NCBI RefSeq assembly: GCF_900102435.1
Contig: NZ_FNBU01000010.1
Location: 1-64,000 of the forward strand
Length of the DNA: 64,000 nucleotides
Reading direction: 5' to 3'
DNA from: Sporolituus thermophilus DSM 23256
GTDB lineage: Bacteria; Bacillota; Negativicutes; Sporomusales; Thermosinaceae
Below the pieces are notes generated by a model. It did no database searches and was not told the DNA's origin. It saw only the letters and a program-made list of their open reading frames with translations. The position numbers were made by a program, and so were the translations under genes. This document shows, piece by piece, positions 42,386 to 51,305 of this stretch (positions are counted from its first letter, which is position 1; each line of letters begins with the position of its first letter).

Positions 42386-43090
42386 ATGTCGACCGAAGAG
42401 GGCCATTGCAATCCGGAGACTTTATGGTCTCCCTGGATATGCTGCACCCATGCGCGCAACTGGGAACAAGTTTTTCACTTGAGCCACCGCCGCTTTTATA
42501 AGAAGAAAGAGCTAATTATCCAGAGGGGACAACAAATTGACCATCTGTATTATCTAAAAACCGGTCGAGTAAAGACAGTTGCCTGGAATCAAGATGGACA
42601 GCAAAAAACCATCTGGTTCATCGAAGGTAGCGGCATTTTTGGGGAAACACCGTTTTTTAATAATAAATCTTGCGATTATTGTTTCCTCGCTGAAACAGAT
42701 TGCGAAATTTATTTGTTTCCCCGTGATGTCATCTTTCATGAAATTATCCCGCACTACCCCGATTTAGTAGTTTCCCTCCTTACTACTTTAACCCGTAAAG
42801 TCCACATCTTATCTACTCAAGTCGAATATTTAACTTTTTGCAAACCAATTATCCGGGTTGCCCGCCTTATTTATCTCCTTTTCCAAAACAATAAAGCTAC
42901 CGGTAACGAAAAGCCCCCAGCCCTACCGGTCACACAGGAAAGTCTGGCCGATATTTTAGGCCTGCACCGGGTAACGGTTAACAATGTTATCAGACAGCTC
43001 AAAAACAAACAAATACTGGAAAACCGCCCCCATTTCATTATTGTCAAAGATGAACAAAAGTTGCATGATTTAATAAAGACTTACCTCTAA
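42386..43090 (+). CDS. Crp/Fnr-family transcriptional regulator
   Basis: A 234-aa regulator. An N-terminal cyclic-nucleotide-binding-like beta barrel (LIIQRGQQIDHLYYLKTGRV ... SGIFGETPFF), a dimer helix and a Crp-type winged helix (VTQESLADILGLHRVTVNNV). The Fnr cysteine spacing is absent, though the N-terminus has CNPETLWSPWICC, so an oxygen-sensing cluster is uncertain. AAAGGGTGG lies 6 nt upstream of the ATG. It converges on the nhaC/AprAB-like operon, which it may control. Confidence 0.88.
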   Translation: MSTEEGHCNPETLWSPWICCTHARNWEQVFHLSHRRFYKKKELIIQRGQQIDHLYYLKTGRVKTVAWNQDGQQKTIWFIEGSGIFGETPFFNNKSCDYCFLAETDCEIYLFPRDVIFHEIIPHYPDLVVSLLTTLTRKVHILSTQVEYLTFCKPIIRVARLIYLLFQNNKATGNEKPPALPVTQESLADILGLHRVTVNNVIRQLKNKQILENRPHFIIVKDEQKLHDLIKTYL

Positions 43091-43097
43091 TACAGGC

Positions 43098-43137
43098 AAA
43101 AGGCTCTGGCCAACAAACCGCCAGAGCCTTTTATTAA
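43098..43137. terminator. bidirectional terminator
   Basis: AAAGGCTCTGGC pairs with GCCAGAGCCTTTT between the convergent Crp-family and nhaC genes. Confidence 0.92.
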
Positions 43138-43139
43138 TT

Positions 43140-44558
43140 TTACGCCTTTAATCCGGCTGCAGGTGACTGGCGTAATGGTGTACCGTCGGTACGCCAGATG
43201 GCAAAGCCGGTATAACCGTAGAAAATGGAGAATAAGGGAACAATCCAGTTTAGAAAGGCATATGGAGCAAAATCATAGGCACTGACGCCTAATACCCCCA
43301 GAATGTAAAATGCATGGACGCTCCAAGGAATGAGAGGACAACCAATGGTACCCCCATCCTCGCAAGTACGGGATAAAACACGCAGATGAATCCCCCGGTT
43401 TTTAAATACTGGTACAAAGGCCCGCCCGGGAATAATAACCGATACCATCTGGCTGCCGGTACCAAGAAGAATAATATACCCCGCTAACAAGACCGACAAA
43501 ATCAGTCTCCCAGTGCTCCGGGCCCAAGTAACGATGGCCTGGAGCAAAACTTCCAAAGTGCGGGTTTTTTCCAGGACACCGCCAAAAGCGACCCCAGCCG
43601 TGAGCAATACGATTGTTCCCATAACACTGTTAATCCCGCCCCGGCTGAGCAGAACATCAACCTGCTTAACACCCGTTTTCGACGCATACCCCGACATCAG
43701 CGACTGCGTTATCTCTTTTAGCCCACACCCCTGTAGGAGCCATGCCTCCAGCGCGCCTACGGCAACGCATAAAATAAGCAGTGGCAGGGCAGGCATTTTG
43801 CGGTAGGCAAATATGATCATGAGGACTGGCGGCAGCAGCGTCCATAAGGATAAATTAAACTTACTGCTAAGCGCTTGCAAAATTACCGGAATAGCCCCGG
43901 TGGTAGTCGCAGCGCTATGCTGTATCCCCAAAAGCAGATAAAGCAGGGCCGACACCACCGCCGCCGGGATGGTCGTCCACATCATTGAAGCGATATGCGG
44001 AAATAGTTCAACTTCACAGACCGAAGCGGTAATGTTGGTAGAATCGGATACCGGCGACATCTTATCACCAAAATAAGCTCCTGACACAATGGCTCCGACT
44101 ACCATTGGCAGTGGATATCCCAATGCTTGACCTACCCCAAGTAAGGCTACCCCTACTGTGCCCATGGTACCAAAAGACGTTCCTGTAGCCGTTGACGCAA
44201 TGACACAGATAAGAAAAGCAGTCATCAAGAAACTAGTCGGCGCTATCAGCTGCAATCCCCAATAAATAATCGTCGGAATGGTTCCCGATAAAATCCATAC
44301 GCCGATAAGCATACCGACAACAATTAAAATCAAAATCGCGATCATTACCCGGGAAATAGACTCCATCATCCCGGTCTGCAGTTCGTCCCAAGAGTAACCA
44401 AAAAACTTCCCAAAAAGACAGGCAACAACGGTGGCAATAATGAGCGGCAAAATAGCACCGATCTTTAAAACCGCCGTGCCATATAGGATGATAGACACGG
44501 GCACAAAAAACACGGCAAGGGCCATAAGAATGGACGGTTTTTTCCCAGTTTCCTCCAT
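43140..44558 (-). CDS. nhaC: NhaC-family Na+/H+ antiporter
   Basis: A 472-aa membrane protein with ~11-12 helices. The family signature is AIVSGAYFGDKMSPVSDSTN (~158-177); a second conserved region is LLTAGVAFGGVLEKTRTLEV. NhaC-type antiporters exchange sodium for protons, but relatives carry malate/lactate or other organic acids. It is last in an operon after the AprAB-like flavoprotein and ferredoxin, which suggests transport of a substrate or product of that enzyme rather than simple pH control. AAGGAGTAAGG precedes the start. Confidence 0.87.
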   Translation of the reverse strand: MEETGKKPSILMALAVFFVPVSIILYGTAVLKIGAILPLIIATVVACLFGKFFGYSWDELQTGMMESISRVMIAILILIVVGMLIGVWILSGTIPTIIYWGLQLIAPTSFLMTAFLICVIASTATGTSFGTMGTVGVALLGVGQALGYPLPMVVGAIVSGAYFGDKMSPVSDSTNITASVCEVELFPHIASMMWTTIPAAVVSALLYLLLGIQHSAATTTGAIPVILQALSSKFNLSLWTLLPPVLMIIFAYRKMPALPLLILCVAVGALEAWLLQGCGLKEITQSLMSGYASKTGVKQVDVLLSRGGINSVMGTIVLLTAGVAFGGVLEKTRTLEVLLQAIVTWARSTGRLILSVLLAGYIILLGTGSQMVSVIIPGRAFVPVFKNRGIHLRVLSRTCEDGGTIGCPLIPWSVHAFYILGVLGVSAYDFAPYAFLNWIVPLFSIFYGYTGFAIWRTDGTPLRQSPAAGLKA

Positions 44559-44606
44559 ATGCCTTACTCCTTCAGCATTTTTTTGAACACCTTAAACTTT
44601 GAGGAA

Positions 44607-44807
44607 CTAAACGATCAAACAAGGAAATTCCATTTGGGCTGCACCATGAGGGCACTCGATTTCACAAACGCCACAATACCAGCAGTCATTCTTATATTTA
44701 TTTATTGGCAGCTTCGTTACAGGATCCAGACGAATTACATCACCTGGGCATTGTTCAGCACACCGGCCGCAGCCGGTGCATTTTGCTTTATCAACCTTTA
44801 TTCCCAT
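44607..44807 (-). CDS. AprB-like 4Fe-4S ferredoxin subunit
   Basis: A 66-aa two-cluster ferredoxin. Cluster motifs are CTGCGRCAEQCP (~10-21) and CWYCGVCEIECP (~42-53). The spacing and the small size match the ferredoxin partner (AprB-like) of adenylylsulfate-reductase-type flavoproteins, without the C-terminal tail that AprB of sulfate reducers has. It lies between the flavoprotein and nhaC. Confidence 0.85.
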   Translation of the reverse strand: MGIKVDKAKCTGCGRCAEQCPGDVIRLDPVTKLPINKYKNDCWYCGVCEIECPHGAAQMEFPCLIV

Positions 44808-44831
44808 AACGCAATCCCCCTAAAAGCATTA

Positions 44832-46517
44832 TTAACCCCGATATACCGGTACTGGCTTGGTATAAGTGATCATCTCCCCAGTTTCTGCTTTGGCAACAAT
44901 AACATATGTTTTATCCCACCGCGGGTCCTTTTGCGGAAAATCAAGCCGGTAATGACCATAGCCCCAGCGGCTTTCCGTTCGGGTAAGCGACGCCCGTACG
45001 GCCATTTCCAAAGTATCGATGATGGACTCTATTTCTACAAATTTCATCACTTCGTGGAAATCCCGCGCTTTTACCTTTTCCAAATCGCGGCGGAAATTGG
45101 CAATATACTTAAGCGCCGCTTCTAGCTTTGGTCCGCTCTTGGGTGATGTTAAATGGGGTTTGATGATGCGCCGGACTTTGTACTCAAATTCATCCGGCTC
45201 AAAGCCATCTTCACGGGCCAGCGGCGCCGAGAGACGTCGAAATTCATTTTCGACCACTGCCCCATTGACACGTGCCAACACTTGCCCAACTACCTCATCG
45301 GCGGCATGTTCACCCGCAACCATCCCAAAAACCCAGGCAGCGCCAACAAACCCCCAGCCGGTGGAGGCAACATCGCCGGCAGCATATAATCCTTTAATCC
45401 GTGTTTCGCCGTTTTCATTAATGATTACGCCGGTTGGCCCATGGCCACCACACATGTTGGGTCCCGATAGCGTTAATTCAATAAGGTCTTTACCGATATC
45501 TATCCCTTTTAATTCAAAAAACGCTTTTTCCGTCGGCCGCTCAGCGCTAAAAATACCCTCCTTAATGATCTCGATGGTAGCCTCAGGCAAATGGCGCAAA
45601 TCGTAATACAACGGCCCCCGGCCTTCCCGGATTTCCGTTCGCATCGCCTGTTCGCGGATGCCGGACGGCGCCCGTTCCAAGAGGTCAGGCGCGTATTTCG
45701 CCATAAACCGTTCTCCCAATGAATTGACAAGATAGCCTCCGTGACGGATGAAAGTCGAATGTCCCGGCCCCTCATAGTCTTTGATCATTGGCGATACATC
45801 ATTGTACTCCATATTGGCTAGTTCGCCACCAGCATGGTAGATCATGGTATAGCCTTCACCAGCATTATATGGGCAATCAAATGTACCAAACAGATAGCCT
45901 GTATCCGGTAAGGCAAATCGACCTTGTCCGCCGGTGCAGACGATGACTGCTTTGGCCTGGCATACCATCATCTCGCCGGTTCGGATATTGAACAAGATTG
46001 CCCCGGCTACCCGACCGGCGTCAGTTAAGATGCGGGTTGCCATTGTGCGGTCCATTATCTTTACACCGTGTTGACGAAGTAGTTTTTCCATTGCTGGCTT
46101 GATGTCGCCCCGCATTTCAGCGAGAAAGGCTCCTTTGGGATGAAACTGTTGAACTATATAATCGCCCTTTTCGTCCCGCGGAAAAGACGCTACCCCTAGT
46201 TCTTCCAGTTCGCGCAAAACAGCAAAACTTTTCTCGGCGATAATTTTATTTAAATTAGAGTCAACAATGCCTTCGCTCATTAATTCTATTGATTCGACGT
46301 ACTCTTGGACGGTCGCCTTGCCAGGGATCGTCACGTTGTTAAAGGCGTCCATCCCCCGGCAAATCGAACCACCACGCCGTACGGTCGCCTTATCGATTAT
46401 TAATACATCAAGTTTTGGATTTTTCTGCTTTGCTTTCAGCGCCGCCATCGGACCTGCCGTCCCGCCGCCAATAACCAAAATATCAGTTATTATCGTCTCT
46501 TTCAGCTCAATGTTCAT
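44832..46517 (-). CDS. AprA-like / fumarate-reductase-type flavoprotein
   Basis: A 561-aa FAD enzyme. The FAD fold is TDILVIGGGTAGPMAALKAK (~11-30). Late motifs LSGPNMCGGHGPTGVIINEN and GLYAAGDVASTGWGFVGAAW match the succinate dehydrogenase/fumarate reductase/AprA superfamily. The paired two-cluster ferredoxin favours the AprA side. Sulfate adenylyltransferase and QmoABC genes are absent nearby, so APS reduction is not supported; an uncharacterised redox step is more likely. GAGGGGGG precedes the start. Confidence 0.8.
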   Translation of the reverse strand: MNIELKETIITDILVIGGGTAGPMAALKAKQKNPKLDVLIIDKATVRRGGSICRGMDAFNNVTIPGKATVQEYVESIELMSEGIVDSNLNKIIAEKSFAVLRELEELGVASFPRDEKGDYIVQQFHPKGAFLAEMRGDIKPAMEKLLRQHGVKIMDRTMATRILTDAGRVAGAILFNIRTGEMMVCQAKAVIVCTGGQGRFALPDTGYLFGTFDCPYNAGEGYTMIYHAGGELANMEYNDVSPMIKDYEGPGHSTFIRHGGYLVNSLGERFMAKYAPDLLERAPSGIREQAMRTEIREGRGPLYYDLRHLPEATIEIIKEGIFSAERPTEKAFFELKGIDIGKDLIELTLSGPNMCGGHGPTGVIINENGETRIKGLYAAGDVASTGWGFVGAAWVFGMVAGEHAADEVVGQVLARVNGAVVENEFRRLSAPLAREDGFEPDEFEYKVRRIIKPHLTSPKSGPKLEAALKYIANFRRDLEKVKARDFHEVMKFVEIESIIDTLEMAVRASLTRTESRWGYGHYRLDFPQKDPRWDKTYVIVAKAETGEMITYTKPVPVYRG

Positions 46518-46618
46518 GTCTCGTCCCCCCTCAGTATTTTATCATAGGGGAAAAGGTCCGTAAATTCTGCAGTGCTATTTACATTTCTCCGAATTTTTTA
46601 GCAAATGCGGAGAATATT

Positions 46619-46649
46619 ATGAACATTCCAGGTCAGGTACATTGTTCAT
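46619..46649. promoter_or_regulatory. inverted repeat upstream of the AprAB-like operon
   Basis: ATGAACA (46619-46625) and TGTTCAT (46643-46649), spaced by 17 bp, ~105 bp before the flavoprotein gene. This is a possible operator; the Crp-family protein at 42386-43090 is one candidate binder, but the spacing is not the Crp type. Confidence 0.35.
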
Positions 46650-46708
46650 GAGTTATTTAAAAAATAGGGCCACCCCAAAGACGCCCCCTTAACTTACACC
46701 TACAACAA

Positions 46709-46735
46709 AAAAGAGGCCCTCCGCCTCTCTCTAAT
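46709..46735 (-). terminator. rho-independent terminator
   Basis: AGAGGC-GGAGG-GCCTCT then TTTTTTG on the minus strand, directly after the gene at 46737-47315. Confidence 0.88.
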
Positions 46736-46736
46736 C

Positions 46737-47315
46737 CTACTTCATTATTGGAAATTGCAGTCCACCGGCAATGGTATCTTTATCGCCATATACCCACCAG
46801 GACATGTTCTTGAACAGCGGGCCGTTTAGCTGCGCCGCCGGGCCGCTGGCAGACCACCCAATACCAACGTTAAACGCCGGCTTGGGGGCAGTAAGGTTGA
46901 GCCTTATTTCCGTTTGCTCGGTAATTCCCAGCTTTCCATTTTCAAACTTTGCGTCTTCCTTGACGTCCGCCGGCACCTCAAATTCCTTGCCGTTCACTTT
47001 CACATAGATTTTGCCCTGCCGGCGGTCAAACTGCACGTCGGTCTTTTCCTGCTCCCCGGTCTTTGGGTCAACCTCCTTCGGCACATAGACAATTTCCTTG
47101 GTGTGCTTATCCTCGCCTTTGACATACACTACCTGTGGTTCTCCCGGCTTGGACTGTTCGCCCGACGTGTTGATTAGGATTTTGGGCTGCGGCACCACCG
47201 CCGCCGGCGGCGGCTGCTTATACTGCTTATACTCGTAGTAAACAATGCCGAGGACAATAACCACCAGCAACAGACTGAGGAAAAACTTCCACTCCTGTGA
47301 TATAAACCGGATCAT
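46737..47315 (-). CDS. single-pass membrane protein of unknown function
   Basis: A 192-aa protein. One N-terminal transmembrane helix (FFLSLLLVVIVLGIVYYEYK), a Pro-rich linker (QPPPAAVVPQPK) and an exported strand-rich domain (VVYVKGEDKHTKEIVYVPKE ... IYVKVNGKEFEVP). No family is recognised. GGCGGGAGGTGGCGGG supports the ATG at 47315 rather than a start 138 bp upstream. It resembles signal-anchor proteins found beside phage or secretion genes, but no such neighbours are present. Confidence 0.65.
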   Translation of the reverse strand: MIRFISQEWKFFLSLLLVVIVLGIVYYEYKQYKQPPPAAVVPQPKILINTSGEQSKPGEPQVVYVKGEDKHTKEIVYVPKEVDPKTGEQEKTDVQFDRRQGKIYVKVNGKEFEVPADVKEDAKFENGKLGITEQTEIRLNLTAPKPAFNVGIGWSASGPAAQLNGPLFKNMSWWVYGDKDTIAGGLQFPIMK

Positions 47316-47486
47316 TCCCGCCACCTCCCGCCTGGTTACATTCCGGGCGCTGCCGGAATTAAACCCGTAACGCACTGCTCCAACAAGCGCCTTGCTGAAA
47401 TATAATGTAAGGACACGCCGGCTATGCCTTGTATGGAAAACAGGCGGTGCCAAAAACAGAAAAACACAATTGCTTATAGGAGACTA

Positions 47487-47543
47487 TTGTAATTTTGGGC
47501 AAAAGTATATATAATTAAAGAAATAATGATAATTATTATCATT
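47487..47543 (+). promoter_or_regulatory. promoter with Fur box
   Basis: TTGTAA (47487-47492) and TATAAT (47510-47515) are spaced by 17 bp. AATGATAATTATTATCATT at 47525-47543 is a 19-bp palindrome (single central mismatch) very close to the Fur consensus GATAATGATAATCATTATC. It covers the transcription start, so repression by Fur under iron sufficiency is expected. Confidence 0.85.
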
Positions 47544-47555
47544 GGAGGGACCCGT

Positions 47556-47690
47556 ATGGCTGACCTGCATAATATTTGCGTTGATAAATCTTCTTACAAA
47601 GCAGAGATGAACAAACAAGGACTGCCGCTTCATGCCCTAACGAAAGACAGCTTCCGTAAAGCGTATGAAAATAAAAAAGAAAAAAAATAA
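47556..47690 (+). CDS. 44-aa basic protein under Fur control
   Basis: The open frame starts MADLHNICVDKSSYKAEMNK and ends AYENKKEKK; the C-terminal third is Lys-rich. TTGGAGGG lies 7 nt before the ATG. A consensus promoter with a Fur box precedes it and a strong terminator follows, so it is a true small gene. It recalls the small Fur-regulated basic proteins of Bacillus (FbpA/B/C), which act with an iron-sparing small RNA; the sequence is not recognisably the same. Confidence 0.75.
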   Translation: MADLHNICVDKSSYKAEMNKQGLPLHALTKDSFRKAYENKKEKK

Positions 47691-47701
47691 AAGTAAAAGT
47701 T

Positions 47702-47745
47702 AAAGTATCCGCTTAGCAAAACAAAAGCGGATACTTTGTTTTTCA
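47702..47745 (+). terminator. rho-independent terminator
   Basis: AAAGTATCCGCTT pairs with AAGCGGATACTTT, followed by GTTTTT. Confidence 0.93.
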
Positions 47746-47828
47746 GGACGCATATTAGGCCCAAACCGGCAAAACCTTAAAAAGCCGTTGCCCGCCGGTC
47801 GAAAAAAGCAGCCCTAATATAGAGCTGC

Positions 47829-49163
47829 TTAGTCCGTCCGGGTGGTAAGGTCGATGAACTTGGTAAACTGCTTGTGGAAAAAGAGCTGCACCGTATCGAC
47901 CGGGCCATTGCGGTGCTTGGCGACGATAACCTCGGTGATATTCTTCTTGTCGGTATCGGGATTGTAATAATCTTCACGGTAAAGAAAAGCGACGATGTCG
48001 GCGTCCTGCTCGAGCGACCCCGATTCGCGCAGGTCGCTCAGCATGGGTTTCTTGGACTGGCGGGCCTCGACGCCGCGGCTGAGCTGGGACAGGGCGATGA
48101 CCGGCACGTTGAGCTCCCGGGCCAGCGCCTTGAGCGAGCGGGATATTTCCGAAATTTCCTGCTGGCGGTTCTCGCTGCGGCTGGGGCCTGAGCTGCCCTG
48201 CATGAGCTGCAGGTAGTCGATAATAATCAGTTTCAAATCATGCTCAATTTTGAGCCGCCGCGCTTTGGTACGCATCTCCAGGACGGTGATGCCGGGCGTG
48301 TCGTCGATAAAAATCGGCGCCGCCGCCAGCTTGTCGGCCGCCAGCACGAGCTTCTTCCAGTCGTGGTCCTCCAGTTCGCCAGTGCGCAGCCGCTGGGCGT
48401 CGATAGCGGCCTCGGCGCACAGCATCCGCTGGACAAGCTGCTCCTTGGACATCTCCAGCGAAAAAAAGGCAACCGTCTTTTTCTCGCGGATGGCCACATG
48501 CTGGGCAATATTCAGGGTAAACGCCGTCTTGCCCATACTGGGACGGGCGGCAATGAGAATGAGGTCGGACGGCTGGAGGCCCGAAGTCAGACGGTCAAGA
48601 TCCTTAAACCCGGTAGGGATCCCGGTAATGCCGCCGCGGGTCGCATATAGTTCTTCGATTTTGGCGAAGGCATCGAAAATAATGGCCTTGATCGGGGTAA
48701 AATCGCGCCCCACCTTGCGGTTGGACACTTCCAAAATCATCTTTTCCGCCCGGTCAAGGATAGCGGCAACTTCCTCATTGGCCTCATAGCCCATGCCGGC
48801 AATTTGGGTAGCCGTGTTGATCAGCTGGCGGAGGAGCGCCTTTTCTTCGACAATTTTGGCATGATAGACAACATTGGCCGCCGTTGGCACGCTGTTGGCC
48901 AGGGACGTTATGTAGGAAATGCCGCCGGCGCCTTCGAGTTTTTCTTCCTTGCGCAGCACTTCGGTGACAGTGACGATATCCACCGCCTCGTTGCGGTTGA
49001 AAAGGTTCAAAATAGCCTGGTAAATGAGCCGGTGGGCCTCACGGTAAAAGTCATCGGGACGTAAAAACTCGGCGACCTTGGAAATGGCTTCCCGTTCGAT
49101 AAGCATCGCGCCGAGAACGGCCTGTTCGGCTTCCACGTTCTGGGGCGGTATACGGTCTAACAT
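47829..49163 (-). CDS. dnaB: replicative DNA helicase DnaB
   Basis: A 444-aa hexameric helicase. The N-terminal domain starts DRIPPQNVEAEQAVLGAML. The RecA-like ATPase has Walker A AARPSMGKTAFTLNIA (~205), KLIIIDYLQLMQG (Walker B, ~300) and LKALARELNVPVIALSQL. It unwinds DNA at the replication fork. GGGAGAGGA precedes the start. It follows lonC in the conserved block yybS-gdpP-rplI-lonC-dnaB. Confidence 0.96.
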   Translation of the reverse strand: MLDRIPPQNVEAEQAVLGAMLIEREAISKVAEFLRPDDFYREAHRLIYQAILNLFNRNEAVDIVTVTEVLRKEEKLEGAGGISYITSLANSVPTAANVVYHAKIVEEKALLRQLINTATQIAGMGYEANEEVAAILDRAEKMILEVSNRKVGRDFTPIKAIIFDAFAKIEELYATRGGITGIPTGFKDLDRLTSGLQPSDLILIAARPSMGKTAFTLNIAQHVAIREKKTVAFFSLEMSKEQLVQRMLCAEAAIDAQRLRTGELEDHDWKKLVLAADKLAAAPIFIDDTPGITVLEMRTKARRLKIEHDLKLIIIDYLQLMQGSSGPSRSENRQQEISEISRSLKALARELNVPVIALSQLSRGVEARQSKKPMLSDLRESGSLEQDADIVAFLYREDYYNPDTDKKNITEVIVAKHRNGPVDTVQLFFHKQFTKFIDLTTRTD

Positions 49164-49271
49164 AATTAATCCTCTCCCATAAAAAACGAGTCAATTATCC
49201 CATGACTCCATTTGCGGTCTATTCTCTTTTCCCCCAGGCAAGTCAGGGGTTGTTGCACGGAAATTATTATT

Positions 49272-49305
49272 AATGATAAGCCTCGCTGTCAGCGAGGCTT
49301 ATCAT
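49272..49305. terminator. long perfect hairpin between lonC and dnaB
   Basis: AATGATAAGCCTCGCTG and CAGCGAGGCTTATCATT are perfect arms around a single T. No strong T run follows on the minus strand, so it may be an RNA processing or partial terminator signal. Confidence 0.6.
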
Positions 49306-49334
49306 TTATCTGTTATTAAACTCGGGCTTCCCCT

Positions 49335-51269
49335 TTAGGCAATGGCCTGATCAGCTTTGGCCAGGAGAATATCCAAGGCGGCATCAATCGTTTCCACCGG
49401 GCGGATATCAAGCCCCAGGTGGCCCCGCGGGATGTCATGCTCGTTTTCCTTAGGAATGATCAGCGTGGTCGCGCCGGCTTGCCTGGCGCCATAGGCCTTT
49501 TCGAAGACGCCGCCGACCGCTTTGACTTTGCCCTGAATGGAGATCTCGCCGGTCACGGCCACGTCCTGCCTGATCGGCCGGCCGGTAATGGCCGAAATGA
49601 TGGCGGCAGTAATGGCCAGGCCGGCTGACGGGCCGTCGATGCGGCCACCGCCGACAATATTCACATGAAGGTCATAGTTGGCCATGTCCTGCCCGGTAAG
49701 TTTGCGGACCACGGCCGCCGCATTAAAGACCGAGTCTTTCGCCATACTGCCTGCCGTATCGTTAAACCGGATGCTGCCTTTGCCTTTATCCGCGGCGGGA
49801 AAAGCGACCGCCTCAATCTCCAGGACCGAACCAAGATAACCGGCCACGCCCAGGCCAAAGACCTTGCCCACCTCGGCCGTAGCCGAGGCCTTGCGACTAA
49901 CATAAGGCGTCAGGCGGCTGATCTGCACTACCTGATAAACATCGGCGGCCGTGATGACGACTTTGCCGGTGTCGCCGCCCGCGCGGTACAGCGCCCGACC
50001 GTAGGCGTCGGCCAAAATATTGATCGCCTTACGGCCCTCAATGGTATACTCGCTGATAATACGCGGGATGTCGCCGTCCATGTCCGCCTGCAGCCGCCGG
50101 GCGGCGTTATAAACGATCTCTTCAATGTGTTTAGGGGTGAGCGGTTCAAAAAAGATTTCGGCGCAACGCGAACGGATGGCCGGATTAATGTCGCCGGGGT
50201 CGCGGGTGGTAGCGCCGATGAGAATGAAATCTGCCGGCGCACCGTCGGCGAACAATTTCTTCACATACTTCGGGACGTGCGGATCCGCCGGGTCGTAGTA
50301 GGCCGATTCAAAGAAAACCCGTTTGTCTTCCAGCACTTTGAGCAGTTTATTCTGCAGCATGGGATCCATTTCGCCGATTTCGTCAATAAAGAGAATACCG
50401 CCATGCGCGTCGGTTACCAGCCCGGGCTTGGGCTCGGGAATGCCGGTTTCGGCCAAATCCTTGCGCGCCCCCTGATAAATCGGGTCATGAACCGAGCCCA
50501 GGAGCGGATTGGTCATGTCGCGCGGGTCCCAGCGCAGGGTAGTGCCGTCCACCTCAATGAACGGCGCATCGGCCGCAAAGGGGGTAAACTTGAGTTTTTT
50601 CGCTTCTTCCAGCACCAAGCGGGCGGCCGTCGTTTTGCCGACGCCCGGCGGGCCGTAGATAATAAGGTGCTGCGGATAGGGCGAGGCCAGTTTGGCTCTT
50701 AGCGCTTCAATGGCCCGCTCCTGCCCGACGATTTCCGCCAGGCTGGTCGGCCTCACTAGTTCCATGGCCGACTTGGTCAAGCGCTTTTGCTCGAGTTTTT
50801 CCAGAACGGCATATTTTTTCAGCGTCTGGGGATTTTCCACGGCAGGCTCTTCTTCTTTCAGCACCTGGGCCTTGATCTCGCGGATATATTCTTGATGGCG
50901 CTGGTCCATCTTTTCGGCAATCTTTTTTTCGATTTTCTCCTCTACCGTCCGGCGGGCCATCATATCGGCCAGCTCATCCTCTATTTCCTCAAGGATGGCC
51001 GGAATCTCCTCGTAAGTGGGCAGTCTGTCCACGGTGGGATCCTCGTAAACCAGCTTCTGCAAGGCTAAAACCCGCTCTGGCAAACTATCGGAACGCATCA
51101 GCTCCAAGGCATCCACCTTGCCGGCTTTGAGCACCACCTTTTCCGCCCCTACCAGCCCGGAATAGAGACCGTACAAGGCGGACACCTCGCGCCGGAGAGC
51201 GTCATCAGCCTCCTTGGCCGGCCGTGGCGCCTGCGTCTGGCGGACAAATTTATTGAAAAATCCTTTCAT
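49335..51269 (-). CDS. lonC: Lon-family ATP-dependent protease LonC
   Basis: A 644-aa protease of the LonC type found in endospore formers. A coiled-coil N-terminal part (~1-165) is followed by an AAA+ domain (Walker A YGPPGVGKTTAARLVL, ~208; Walker B GGILFIDEIGEMD) and a Lon protease domain with catalytic Ser in GPSAGLAITAA (~556) and Lys in VKAVGGVFEKAYGA (~599). It lacks the large substrate domain of LonA. Sits between rplI and dnaB, as usual in this group. Confidence 0.9.
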   Translation of the reverse strand: MKGFFNKFVRQTQAPRPAKEADDALRREVSALYGLYSGLVGAEKVVLKAGKVDALELMRSDSLPERVLALQKLVYEDPTVDRLPTYEEIPAILEEIEDELADMMARRTVEEKIEKKIAEKMDQRHQEYIREIKAQVLKEEEPAVENPQTLKKYAVLEKLEQKRLTKSAMELVRPTSLAEIVGQERAIEALRAKLASPYPQHLIIYGPPGVGKTTAARLVLEEAKKLKFTPFAADAPFIEVDGTTLRWDPRDMTNPLLGSVHDPIYQGARKDLAETGIPEPKPGLVTDAHGGILFIDEIGEMDPMLQNKLLKVLEDKRVFFESAYYDPADPHVPKYVKKLFADGAPADFILIGATTRDPGDINPAIRSRCAEIFFEPLTPKHIEEIVYNAARRLQADMDGDIPRIISEYTIEGRKAINILADAYGRALYRAGGDTGKVVITAADVYQVVQISRLTPYVSRKASATAEVGKVFGLGVAGYLGSVLEIEAVAFPAADKGKGSIRFNDTAGSMAKDSVFNAAAVVRKLTGQDMANYDLHVNIVGGGRIDGPSAGLAITAAIISAITGRPIRQDVAVTGEISIQGKVKAVGGVFEKAYGARQAGATTLIIPKENEHDIPRGHLGLDIRPVETIDAALDILLAKADQAIA

Positions 51270-51305
51270 GACCTTTCCTTTCTAATACCGTAGTGAGACG
51301 AAGCG

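Noticed and set aside
44607-46517. Dissimilatory APS reductase for sulfate respiration
   Set aside because: The ferredoxin is shorter than AprB of sulfate reducers and none of the other pathway genes are nearby.
49665-50702. 345-codon plus-strand open frame opposite lonC
   Set aside because: It is antisense to conserved protease domains; no promoter or binding site, and the composition is that of a complement frame.
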